DNA of 14,904 bases, taken from contig JAJRXO010000324.1 of assembly GCA_024276255.1 (NCBI GenBank), positions 1 through 14,904 of the forward strand, in the 5' to 3' direction. The notes under the pieces were generated by a model. It searched no databases. It was not told the origin of the DNA and worked only from the letters and a program-made list of their open reading frames with translations. Shown piece by piece: positions 1 to 6,959 of the stretch; position 1 is the stretch's first letter; each line of letters opens with the position of its first letter. A program made the position numbers and the translations under genes. Source of the stretch: Chloroflexota bacterium. GTDB lineage: Bacteria; Chloroflexota; Anaerolineae; J102.

Positions 1-299
1 CCCCAGGCGTGGATACTGCGAATGAGCCATCCGAATTGCACGGTGCTGGTAATACGCAAGACGCTATCATAAGCCGCGTCTGGCGTGGGCTGATAATAGA
101 GCACCAGCAGGCTGCCGGTAATCACCTGGACGATAAAGAGAAACATGGTGATACCGCCCAGATAATACGTTTCGGCGTTTCTGGGGATGTAGACATGCAG
201 CATGGCATCCACGAGCTCACGAACCTGATAGCGTTCGTCGAGCCAGTCATACATGCGCAGCAATAGACCCGGGCTCTGTTGCAAGGGCTGTTCGCTCAT
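1..299 (-). CDS. Cytochrome b6-like subunit of a Rieske/cytochrome b complex, N-terminal part (runs off the window)
   Basis: This is a membrane diheme cytochrome b that would oxidise or reduce quinone beside the Rieske protein. The complement strand from 299 translates without a stop for 99 codons and is cut by the window edge. The order of features matches cytochrome b6: an amphipathic start with YDWLDER (18-23), the first membrane helix beginning LGGIT (47-51) and containing a GS in place of the usual TG-rich heme contact, then FGWLIRSIHAW (89-99), whose His97 sits where the first heme ligand of helix B lies in the family. The start follows the Rieske stop with no gap (TAA then ATG), and a strong GGGGAGG lies 5 bases upstream inside the Rieske gene, so the two are translationally coupled. 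The remaining helices, the second His of the pair and the length cannot be seen. A long cytochrome b or a split b6/subunit IV form are both possible. Confidence 0.9.
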   Translation of the reverse strand, partial: MSEQPLQQSPGLLLRMYDWLDERYQVRELVDAMLHVYIPRNAETYYLGGITMFLFIVQVITGSLLVLYYQPTPDAAYDSVLRITSTVQFGWLIRSIHAW

Positions 300-782
300 T
301 TATGCCTCCCCGACATAGATGTTGCCGTTGTCCACTGTGACCGACATGGTGGGCAGCGGGGCCGGTGGAGGCCCACTCACAACGGCGCCGGTCACGGGGT
401 TGAACAGGCCATCGTGGCATGGGCATACAATGAGATTCCGGGTCTTGTCCCAGATGACGATACAGCCCAGATGCGTGCAAATAGCAGAAAATGCTTTGAC
501 TCCCTGATCCGTATGCGTGACCACCACCGGTTTGTGCCCCACGGGGACGATCTTTCCGTCTCCGACAGGAATGTCCTCCAGTGTACCTACGAGCACGCGA
601 TCTCCGCCGGTGCCGCTGCCGGCCGGTGGTGGGATCAGATAACTGAAAATGGGAGTAAAAACTCCGATAAATGTGGAGACTGCACTAAAGCCCAACAGGT
701 ATTTAAGCACCTGCCTGCGGGTTGGCTCTTTCTTTTCCTCAGGGGGCTGAAGCATAGCCTCATGGTTGTCGATCGTATTCAT
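300..782 (-). CDS. Rieske [2Fe-2S] protein (quinol:cytochrome oxidoreductase type)
   Basis: This 160-aa protein takes electrons from quinol at the positive side of the membrane and passes them on, here presumably to the multiheme cytochromes encoded just upstream. Residues 21-29 (TRRQVLKYL) resemble a Tat signal, and a hydrophobic helix follows at about 28-50, as in membrane-anchored Rieske proteins. The soluble domain has both cluster loops: CTHLGC (Cys102, His104, Cys107) and CPCHDG (Cys120, Cys122, His123). Cys102, His104, Cys120 and His123 would ligate the cluster, and Cys107 and Cys122 would form the disulfide. The usual CPCHGS is CPCHDG here. The Pro-rich GPPPAPLP (137-144) is the family's Pro loop. 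The start was chosen at 782 because GGAGGGAAGG precedes this ATG at good distance. An in-frame GTG at 917 has no such site and adds a 45-residue stretch unlike any Rieske N-terminus. Confidence 0.95.
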   Translation of the reverse strand: MNTIDNHEAMLQPPEEKKEPTRRQVLKYLLGFSAVSTFIGVFTPIFSYLIPPPAGSGTGGDRVLVGTLEDIPVGDGKIVPVGHKPVVVTHTDQGVKAFSAICTHLGCIVIWDKTRNLIVCPCHDGLFNPVTGAVVSGPPPAPLPTMSVTVDNGNIYVGEA

Positions 783-1061
783 ACCTTCCCTCCAGTGATG
801 TGTGTAAGGCGTGATGAAACCAGTTTGGTTGGGCTGGCGATGTGGAAACCAGTCTTTCGTCTCTACATTGTCGTCACAGAGAGCAAAGTCGTCACAGAGA
901 GCAAAACTTTCCCGCACTCCGTGTGCGATAATTGTGGAGCCTCCTCCCGGAGATGGCGACGATCAGTTGAATAGCCTCATCTGGCAGTGATCACCTCCTT
1001 TTGAATGAAGACAGTCAGATGGCGGTCATGAGACCGGGGATGCGAACATCAACTCGTTCTG
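783..1061 (-). promoter_or_regulatory. 279-bp leader before the Rieske gene with a strong Shine-Dalgarno and a 5-codon mini-ORF
   Basis: No full gene fits in this gap. On the minus strand AAAAGGAGGTGATCAC (about 987-1002) is a near-perfect complement of the 16S rRNA 3' end. It stands 13 bases ahead of an ATG at 980 that opens only MRLFN and stops at 963. An 18-bp direct tandem duplication lies at 870-887 and 888-905, and a small 5-bp hairpin (CGCAC/GTGCG) at 913-927. No convincing sigma-70 promoter pair was found, so the Rieske gene may depend on read-through from the cytochrome genes, or an activator may use the GTGATCAC palindrome. The role is inferred. Confidence 0.4.
870..905. repeat. 18-bp tandem duplication (two identical copies)
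   Basis: The unit beginning GTCGTCACAGAG occurs at 870-887 and again, unchanged, at 888-905. It lies in the untranslated leader of the Rieske gene. Perfect identity suggests a recent slippage or duplication event. The unit length is a multiple of three, so it also leaves open the longer GTG-started Rieske frame that I reject. Confidence 0.9.
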
Positions 1062-3839
1062 TCATGGGGGATAATCGTAGTTGGGTGTGAATGATTTTCC
1101 TCTATGGCATGCGGGCCAACATCTTCCCTTGGTAGTACCATCGCCAGGAGCGGTCCAGCCTTTGATGAAGTAGCCGTTCAGAAAGCGTTTGCCCATCGGG
1201 GTCTGGCCCGCCTGGCCAACGCCGCGGTTGGTGCCATGGATGCCGCCCTCGACATCCCCGCCGTGGCAATTGAGACACCAGATGCCCCAGGGGTTGCTGC
1301 CAGCGCGCATTAACGATAAACTGGTGTGTTGGCTCTTATATGGATGATCGAAGCGGCTCAGGTTTTGATTGGGAGGACTGGTATAATTCGCATCACCATA
1401 AACGTCCCGGCGGTGGCAGTTGTAGCAAAAGACATTGGGGCTGCCCACACCTGTTTCGTTTTTTCTCAACATCCAGGCCACGTCAGAGCCATGCGGGCCC
1501 CTGGGCTCGGAGGTGCTGGCGCTGGTGTGGCAGTCACTGCAGGCAACGGTGCTGCCGGGCCCCCAGGGGGAAACAAATGCCTGGGCAAAGTTGGGGTTGG
1601 TGTTGCCGGGTTGGTTTTTACCGGTCGCTTCTACGGCATGGTGGGCATAGTTGTTGGGGTTGAACTCGATGGACATGTCGGTGCCGCTGCCGGTCGAGCT
1701 CCATGCTGAATGACACTTGAAACAGACTTCATACTCATACAACGCCCGATCAACAAAGGTATAGCTGGGCGTTGTACCTCCGGGCCCGTTGGTGACAGCG
1801 ACGCCGGAAACGCCCTGCAGGACACCGCCGGCATAGTTGCTGCCTGGGGTGTGTAATCCGCTGGTTGCTTCGTGAGGATTATGACAGTCCTCGCACTCGA
1901 CATGGCGATTCGATCCCAGGAATTGGTTGGGGATATTCTCTCCGATTTGATGGACACCGGTTGTAGCCTGGATGTCGTGCCGGTTTGAGCGCAGGAACAG
2001 GCTCCTGATGTCGGTGGATGCACCGCTCCCATCATGACAGCTAAAGCAGAGATCTTCTTCGGGAAACACCTTGCGGATGATCTCATCTTTGCCTTTATGG
2101 GCGCGGTGGCACCCGGCACAGCTATCTACGACAGGAGAGATTGGCTGATAGCTGTTATGAGCAGGGTTTCCGGAAGCAAGGAGACTCTGGGGCCTGGAAC
2201 CTGGCGGGAACTCCGGCTGTACGAGCGTGGGCACCGGTGTGGGGCTGGGACTCGGTGATGGAGAGGGTGTGGTGGAAGGCGTTGGGGTGACGGAAGCGGT
2301 CGGGGTGATGGAAGATGTGGGGGTTATGGTAGATGTGGCCGTGGGAGAGGGGGTGACGGTGTATGTGAGGCCAACCGTAGGTGTGGTGGTGAGGCTTGCC
2401 GTGGGGGTTGCGGTAGCGGTTTCCGTCGGTGTGGGCGTCACCGAAGCGGTGGGAGTGATCGAAGGTGTGTTCGTCGGTGAAACAGGGATCGTGGGCGTGA
2501 TCGTCGGGGTGGGGGAGGGCACGGCTGTGGCAATCAAGCCACTGCCCGGGGGGCCACCCGGAGAGGGAATATCGGCCAGTACAAAGTCAGCTGCAGTATC
2601 GGTGTCGATATCGGGGGGACGGCGCTCCAACGATTGGCCCGGCGCCGGAGCCGGTGCAGCCGGAATGAAGGCTGATGTATCGCCCCCATAGGACACAGCA
2701 TCTCCATTGGGTTCGGTTTTCCCGCTCTTTTGACGGGATTGTACCCTGATGCTGTCTCCTTCAGGATCGAGGCCATCGCCTATGCGACCATCTGCGATGC
2801 CGATGACAGGGCCCTGGTAGGCCGGGTAATGCCTGCGGAAGGCATCGGCGTCGGCAGCCACCACGATAAAGGCCGCTGGTTGCAGTTCGAAGGCAGGTAA
2901 TGCGTCGTTATCCGCGCCGTCGCTTAAATACCATTCTTCCAGGTTGACGGCGTATTTCAGCGGGTTGAAGAGTTCGATCCACTGGATTGACAAATCACCT
3001 GTGCCGTCGCCAGTGAAAAGTTCTGAGATCAGTAGTGTCTCCTTGCTCCCGGGCGCCAAATCCGGAGTCAGTTCGAGTAACGGTGTGGGCGTAGCGGTTG
3101 GCGTGGGCGTTATCGTGGGCGTGCTTTCCGGGGTCGAGGTGGGAGTGCTTGTGGGCGTAATCGATAGAGGGGAGGGGGTGGGTGAGGGGGTGACGTTTGT
3201 GCCAGGGACGAGGGTCGGTGTGGGGGTTATGACCTGAGTCGCGGAGGTCGGGGTGATCGTCGCCGTGGGTGTAGGCGTATCGACTGACTGCGGTGTAGGC
3301 GTAGGAGTGGGCGTCGGCCACGTTTTGAGGGTGTGTGTTGGCGTCGCCGTGGGGGTGGGGTTGGGTGTAGGTATGGCAGTCGGCAGGGGCTGCGATGTGG
3401 GTGTGTCAGTCGGCACGGGCTGTGGCGTGGCCGTGGCCGTGGGCTGAGGTGTCGGCGTCGGCAGTGGGAGGGTAGGGCTCGGCGTGGCCGTGGGAGTAGC
3501 CGTGGGTGGGATCGGGCTAGGGGTCGCCGTGAAGGTGGGCGTTGCTGTTGGGGGAGGTGGCGCGACCACTGTCGGGGTGAAGGTGGGAATCACTTCCTTC
3601 GTGGCGGTCTCTTCCGGCAAGAAAATGGCGGGGCTTATTCCGCCGCCGTCATCCCCAGAAAAACGACTGAACACCGCGTTGGGCGCGCTGACGATCTTCT
3701 TATGCGATTGGGCAGCCTGAACCGGATATCCCCTGATTGCGGGCAGCAACAAGCCCAGGCAGATCAACACATATCCCCACTTTGCTGCCTGTTGCAAAAG
3801 CCATTTCAGTCCTCGCCGGGTCCTGCGATGGTCTTGCAT
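1062..3839 (-). CDS. Secreted eight-heme cytochrome c with lamin-tail domain and Thr-Pro linkers
   Basis: This 925-aa protein probably carries electrons outside the membrane. Order of parts: a basic start and hydrophobic helix (about 11-36) ending near VQAAQ, so a signal peptide or anchor; a Thr/Pro/Ser linker (about 84-258); a lamin-tail domain (about 266-430, with LLISELF, WIELFNP and LEEWYLSD); a second Thr-Pro linker (about 438-540); and a heme region (574-912). Heme motifs are CAGCH 574, CFSCH 598, CEDCH 649, CFKCH 706, CSDCH 767, CYNCH 805, CLNCH 855, and a final CWPACH at 907-912 with three residues between the cysteines. The first pair is the doubled CXXCH type. The first six motifs match, in order, the six of the cytochrome encoded just upstream. 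No Shine-Dalgarno precedes the ATG at 3839. TTG at codon 15 is possible but would remove the basic N-region of the signal. The Thr-Pro DNA is repetitive, so its length may vary or be misassembled. Confidence 0.88.
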   Translation of the reverse strand: MQDHRRTRRGLKWLLQQAAKWGYVLICLGLLLPAIRGYPVQAAQSHKKIVSAPNAVFSRFSGDDGGGISPAIFLPEETATKEVIPTFTPTVVAPPPPTATPTFTATPSPIPPTATPTATPSPTLPLPTPTPQPTATATPQPVPTDTPTSQPLPTAIPTPNPTPTATPTHTLKTWPTPTPTPTPQSVDTPTPTATITPTSATQVITPTPTLVPGTNVTPSPTPSPLSITPTSTPTSTPESTPTITPTPTATPTPLLELTPDLAPGSKETLLISELFTGDGTGDLSIQWIELFNPLKYAVNLEEWYLSDGADNDALPAFELQPAAFIVVAADADAFRRHYPAYQGPVIGIADGRIGDGLDPEGDSIRVQSRQKSGKTEPNGDAVSYGGDTSAFIPAAPAPAPGQSLERRPPDIDTDTAADFVLADIPSPGGPPGSGLIATAVPSPTPTITPTIPVSPTNTPSITPTASVTPTPTETATATPTASLTTTPTVGLTYTVTPSPTATSTITPTSSITPTASVTPTPSTTPSPSPSPSPTPVPTLVQPEFPPGSRPQSLLASGNPAHNSYQPISPVVDSCAGCHRAHKGKDEIIRKVFPEEDLCFSCHDGSGASTDIRSLFLRSNRHDIQATTGVHQIGENIPNQFLGSNRHVECEDCHNPHEATSGLHTPGSNYAGGVLQGVSGVAVTNGPGGTTPSYTFVDRALYEYEVCFKCHSAWSSTGSGTDMSIEFNPNNYAHHAVEATGKNQPGNTNPNFAQAFVSPWGPGSTVACSDCHTSASTSEPRGPHGSDVAWMLRKNETGVGSPNVFCYNCHRRDVYGDANYTSPPNQNLSRFDHPYKSQHTSLSLMRAGSNPWGIWCLNCHGGDVEGGIHGTNRGVGQAGQTPMGKRFLNGYFIKGWTAPGDGTTKGRCWPACHRGKSFTPNYDYPP

Positions 3840-3899
3840 GAATAATGAATGTTGTAAGCTATCTTCGCCGATCGATCCGCGGGGGCAAATCGGAGAACG

Positions 3900-3926
3900 G
3901 AGGAGGGTCTGGTTGCGACCCTCCTC
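3900..3926 (-). terminator. Strong stem-loop between the two multiheme cytochrome genes
   Basis: A perfect 10-bp inverted repeat (GAGGAGGGTC at 3900-3909, GACCCTCCTC at 3917-3926) encloses a 7-base loop. It begins 30 bases after the stop of the upstream six-heme gene. On the minus strand the bases that follow are CGTTCTCCGATTTG, only weakly T-rich. It is therefore either a leaky terminator or a processing/stabilising hairpin that sets different amounts of the two cytochromes. The stem is certain; the function is inferred. Confidence 0.55.
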
Positions 3927-3955
3927 TGTTCATCAGATGGCTGTGTGTGTCCGTG

Positions 3956-4867
3956 TCAGGGACTGGGGTGGCAGCGATAGCAGACGCCGCGGTTGTTGAC
4001 AGACAGCAGGCGGCTGTCTCCAGAACCGCCGCCAGGGGTGCCGTCCGGCAGTTCAACCGCGCCGGAGTGCGTACCCATGGTGGCCGACGTACCGTGCGCC
4101 ACGTGGCAGGCCATGCATTTTCGGTAATCGTCAGATGTCGCATGACGATGGGTGAAAATGGAGTCGCCAGAATCACTGGTGTTGTTGGCAAGGTAGCGGG
4201 TGTGACATTGTGAACACCAGTTGCTGATGCTCTTGCCTGTCAGGTAGGAATCATCGCGGTAGCCGTTGCCGGCATAGGTGATGGTGTAGTCCTTCGAGGC
4301 GTCGTCGGGTACAACAACGTCATTTGCAGCACCAGAGTCTTTTGGTTTGGGGCGCAGGATGCGGTAGGCATCGCCACCGGAGATGCCGTGGGGATTGTGG
4401 CAGCTGGCACAGCGCAGCGTAACGCTCTTGCCAACGCCACCGCCGATGGCGCCATTACCCCAGATAGTGCCGGTAGCATCCACATTGTGCTTGGATGTGA
4501 CCGCGGCACTACTTGGTGTTCCGGTCATGCCGGGATCCATGAGGGCGGAGGTAAAACCGCCACCTCGGAGACCGGCGTTGACGGTGCCATACTGGCCGCC
4601 GGAATCACGGTTTTCATAGACGCCGTCCTGCACGTTGGTGTCTGCACCGGTACCGTTGGCACCATGGCAGGAGAGACACAGGTCCGTCTGGGTGGCCTCG
4701 ACGAGCAGTTTGTCGGTCTGACCACGGTGAGCCCGGTGACAGCCTGCACAGGCATCGGTGGTTGAGGTGAAATCGCCCTGGTGGGGGCCATTGTCGGCCG
4801 CTGCCGTTGTGACAACGAGTAGTACGAGAAGTAGCGCCAAAGCGCTGAGTAAGAGTAAACGTCTCAT
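3956..4867 (-). CDS. Secreted six-heme cytochrome c (doubled CXXCH type)
   Basis: This 303-aa exported protein is a likely periplasmic or cell-surface electron carrier. It starts with a textbook signal peptide: MRR, a Leu/Val-rich core (4-19), and a likely cleavage in TTAAAD (20-25). Six heme-attachment motifs follow: CAGCH 40, CLSCH 64, CASCH 153, CSQCH 218, CMACH 251 and CYRCH 296, with the last heme three residues from the end. CAGCHRAHRG and CASCHNPHG are typical of the doubled CXXCH cytochrome family, and extra His residues (for example 160, 240, 242, 258, 267) could serve as distal ligands. GGAGGAGG lies 10 bases before the ATG at 4867. The gene lies between the NHL protein gene and the eight-heme cytochrome gene. 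Its motif order and the spacing between hemes 1 and 2 (24 residues) equal those of the larger protein, so the two are probably paralogues. The redox partner cannot be read from sequence. Confidence 0.93.
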   Translation of the reverse strand: MRRLLLLSALALLLVLLVVTTAAADNGPHQGDFTSTTDACAGCHRAHRGQTDKLLVEATQTDLCLSCHGANGTGADTNVQDGVYENRDSGGQYGTVNAGLRGGGFTSALMDPGMTGTPSSAAVTSKHNVDATGTIWGNGAIGGGVGKSVTLRCASCHNPHGISGGDAYRILRPKPKDSGAANDVVVPDDASKDYTITYAGNGYRDDSYLTGKSISNWCSQCHTRYLANNTSDSGDSIFTHRHATSDDYRKCMACHVAHGTSATMGTHSGAVELPDGTPGGGSGDSRLLSVNNRGVCYRCHPSP

Positions 4868-5005
4868 TTGAGTTAGTCCTCCTCCAACTGTTGTGAGACA
4901 AACATGGGATGATGGTTGTGGTTAACGACGGGTGGCTAAATATCTCTTATTCGTAGCTACTTAACTCATTCACACCTCCTTGGCTGATTGAACGAAACGA
5001 AAGCA
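4868..5005 (-). promoter_or_regulatory. 138-bp leader of the six-heme gene with a strong Shine-Dalgarno and a two-codon mini-ORF
   Basis: On the minus strand CCAAGGAGGTGTGA ends next to ATG AGT TAA (4969-4961). The ribosome-binding site is ideal, with 5 bases between GGAGG and ATG, yet it opens only Met-Ser-stop, 93 bases before the true start at 4867, which has its own GGAGGAGG. No clear -35/-10 pair was found. This could be a start-stop element affecting mRNA stability or translation, or the remnant of a lost gene. The sequence is certain; the role is inferred. Confidence 0.4.
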
Positions 5006-5998
5006 CTAGTACGACCAAACCTGCACCCGGCCGTTAACACGGTCGGTAATATACAGACGGCCTGTTTCATCGAGTGCGATATCACCGGGGAAGTTGAATT
5101 GACCATCTCCGGCGCCGTACTCGCCGAAATCAAACAGGAGTTCCGGCTGGTCACCTTTCACGTCGTAGGTCCACACGGAGTGGGCTACGGCGTCGACCAG
5201 GTACAGTCGGTCATCTACGACGGTCATACCGCGAGGCAGGCTAATGCTGCCAATCGAGGTGAGAAACTGACCGTCCGGAGCAAAGGCCTGTAATCGGCCA
5301 TTGTTCCCATCACTGACATAAATTCGTTGCTGGCTATCGATTGCAGCAGCATTCGGAAACCAGAACTGGCCAGGATCCTCCCCTTCCGTGCCAAATTCAA
5401 GCGTGATCGTGCCGTCCATGTTGACGAACAGAACACTGTGCTTGTCTTTGGTGACATCGGTGACGAGCAGTTGCCCGTTGACGATATCAACGCCGAGTGG
5501 GGACCAGAAATTATCTTCTCTGGGAACGGGGAATTCGCCTTGATAGTTGCCGTCAGCGTCAAAGATGTCGATAGTGTGACGGCGGCGATCACTTACATAT
5601 ACATTGCCATCATCGTCCAGCGTGATGTACACAGGCGCCCGGTCGAAGCGAGTGGTGTCGGGCGGGCTAAAGGAAAAGAGGAGTTCGCCTTCGCGATCGA
5701 ATACCTTCACCTGCCTTTCTCCATCCGATTCCACCACGTAGATGCGGTCACCGCTTGGGGTGACGGCGATACCAATCGGTGCCTGCAGATCGTGGATGTT
5801 GAAAAGGAAATGAGGTTCGACCACCTGGGCAATGATCGGCGCAGGGGGGAGAACAGTTGTCAGGGGTTTGCGCGTGCGCAGGTAATAAACCCACAGGCTT
5901 ACGGTACACGCCAGCGATATGAGCAATAGGATGAGGATGATGAATAGACGTCGTTGGCGTCTGTTCATGGAGGACCAGGAACCACGCAATCTTTGCAT
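5006..5998 (-). CDS. Membrane-anchored NHL-repeat beta-propeller protein
   Basis: This 330-aa protein has a basic start (RRQRR, 13-17), one membrane helix (about 18-39) and an outward domain of repeated NHL blades. Six blades are recognisable by the pattern of a Pro-Gly/Pro-x-Gly turn, then a short strand with IYV.., D/E and ..V.VFD. They lie near 72-110, 120-155, 166-201, 213-248, 253-290 and 301-330 (examples IYVVE, VYVSD, LLVTD, IYVSD, LYLVD, LYITD). Such propellers bind proteins or ligands, and in gene clusters with multiheme cytochromes they are usually taken as scaffolds, which I infer here. The start at 5998 has GAGG 8 bases upstream and leaves a 16-bp gap to the TPR gene. The longer frame starting at 6052 would overlap the TPR gene and bury the helix behind 18 more residues. 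Cys31 lies in SLAC, which is not a good lipobox, so I prefer a plain membrane anchor. Confidence 0.85.
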   Translation of the reverse strand: MQRLRGSWSSMNRRQRRLFIILILLLISLACTVSLWVYYLRTRKPLTTVLPPAPIIAQVVEPHFLFNIHDLQAPIGIAVTPSGDRIYVVESDGERQVKVFDREGELLFSFSPPDTTRFDRAPVYITLDDDGNVYVSDRRRHTIDIFDADGNYQGEFPVPREDNFWSPLGVDIVNGQLLVTDVTKDKHSVLFVNMDGTITLEFGTEGEDPGQFWFPNAAAIDSQQRIYVSDGNNGRLQAFAPDGQFLTSIGSISLPRGMTVVDDRLYLVDAVAHSVWTYDVKGDQPELLFDFGEYGAGDGQFNFPGDIALDETGRLYITDRVNGRVQVWSY

Positions 5999-6014
5999 TT
6001 TTGTAACCTCGGTG

Positions 6015-6959
6015 TTATTGATTGACGCGTTGGTCCAGGCGGCCCAGTGCATGTAAGGCCGCCAGGCTGTCGGGGTGTTTCTTCAGGTAAACGTGCACGG
6101 CATCGACGGCTTCGTCGTACTTGCCGAGTTTCTCGTAGGTGAGCCCCAGGCCAAGATAAGCCTGATCAAACTCAGGATCTGCATCGATGACGCTTTCCAG
6201 CTCGGTTGCTGCCTGTTCGTAGTCACCCTTGGTGTAAGCGAGCATAGCGCTGGCATAGGCAGCTTCGTTCACCTGTCCGAGGGCCTGATAGCTTGTTTGC
6301 AGTCCTTCAAAGACTTCGGCAAAGTCAGGTACGAAGCGCAGGGTTTCATTGAATTCCTTGATCGCTTCTTCATGCCGTCCGAGTTGCTGATAAGCCATGG
6401 CCAGAGAGTAGCGAGCGTCAGCATCAGTTCGGTCGACTTCGAGCGCCAGTTTGAAATTGGTGATCGCGTTTTCCAGGTCATTTTGTTTGTAGTACATGTC
6501 TCCCAGGTTGAAATACACGATGTTCATACGCGGATCAATCATGGCAAACTCGTTGTCTTTATTGAGTTCCACAACCTGGTTGAAGTAGTTGATCGCTTCA
6601 TCTACCTGATCGGTTGCAACATAGACCTGACCCAAAAGGATCAGCGCATCCATTTGTTCCGGGTCCAGTTTCAGCACTTCCTGACTCTGGGTGATTGCCT
6701 CATCCCACATTTTCTTGCTGGCGTAGAGTTTGGCAGCGGTAAGACGAAGTTCAGGGTCAGCCGGATTCTCCTGGATTTGTAACACGATGTCGTTCAGATG
6801 TTTGTCGACCAGAGATTCGTTATCGTGCATGTAACGGTCCTGAATGTAATACAGGACAAATACGACAGCGCTTATAAGCACCAATACGGCAATGAGCACA
6901 ACGGCTCGTTCCAGTCGTTTAGAATTGTTGGGGAGCTTGTAGGGTTCGACGGTGGTCAT
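6015..6959 (-). CDS. Membrane-anchored TPR protein
   Basis: This 314-aa protein has a short cytoplasmic start, one membrane helix (about 19-40) and an outward array of tetratricopeptide repeats. Repeats are seen near 68-101, 102-135, 147-180, 181-214, an imperfect one near 236-263, and 264-297. Consensus features such as LG..Y, A...Y and ALE.DP are visible (AITNFKLALEVD, AYLGLGLTYEKLGKYDEA). TPR proteins serve as docking platforms. Next to exported cytochromes, a role in holding or maturing the complex is a reasonable inference; a catalytic function is not indicated. CAGGAG stands about 7 bases before ATG. This ATG overlaps the stop of the upstream receiver-like gene (ATGA), so translation of the two is coupled. 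The NHL protein follows after 16 bp. Confidence 0.9.
   Translation of the reverse strand: MTTVEPYKLPNNSKRLERAVVLIAVLVLISAVVFVLYYIQDRYMHDNESLVDKHLNDIVLQIQENPADPELRLTAAKLYASKKMWDEAITQSQEVLKLDPEQMDALILLGQVYVATDQVDEAINYFNQVVELNKDNEFAMIDPRMNIVYFNLGDMYYKQNDLENAITNFKLALEVDRTDADARYSLAMAYQQLGRHEEAIKEFNETLRFVPDFAEVFEGLQTSYQALGQVNEAAYASAMLAYTKGDYEQAATELESVIDADPEFDQAYLGLGLTYEKLGKYDEAVDAVHVYLKKHPDSLAALHALGRLDQRVNQ

Noticed and set aside
783..917. Longer Rieske protein from a GTG at 917
   Set aside because: The extra 45 residues include a duplicated FALCDD caused by the tandem repeat, have no Shine-Dalgarno, and push the membrane helix far from the N-terminus.
279..974. 231-codon plus-strand frame across the Rieske gene and its leader
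   Set aside because: The minus-strand Rieske protein is unmistakable; the plus frame has no recognisable features.
989..1002. Plus-strand GATCACCTCCTTTT resembling the 3' end of 16S rRNA
   Set aside because: Only this short match is present, with no rRNA sequence next to it. It is the complement of a strong Shine-Dalgarno on the minus strand.
2220..3590. G/T-rich repeats that could be mistaken for a CRISPR or intergenic satellite
   Set aside because: In the minus-strand frame they encode uninterrupted Thr-Pro linkers on both sides of a folded domain, and the repeats have no constant unit or unique spacers.
5906..5914. Lipobox at Cys31 of the NHL protein
   Set aside because: The residues before Cys (Ser-Leu-Ala) do not fit the usual Leu-Ala/Ser-Gly/Ala pattern, and hydrophobic residues continue past the Cys, as in a simple membrane helix.
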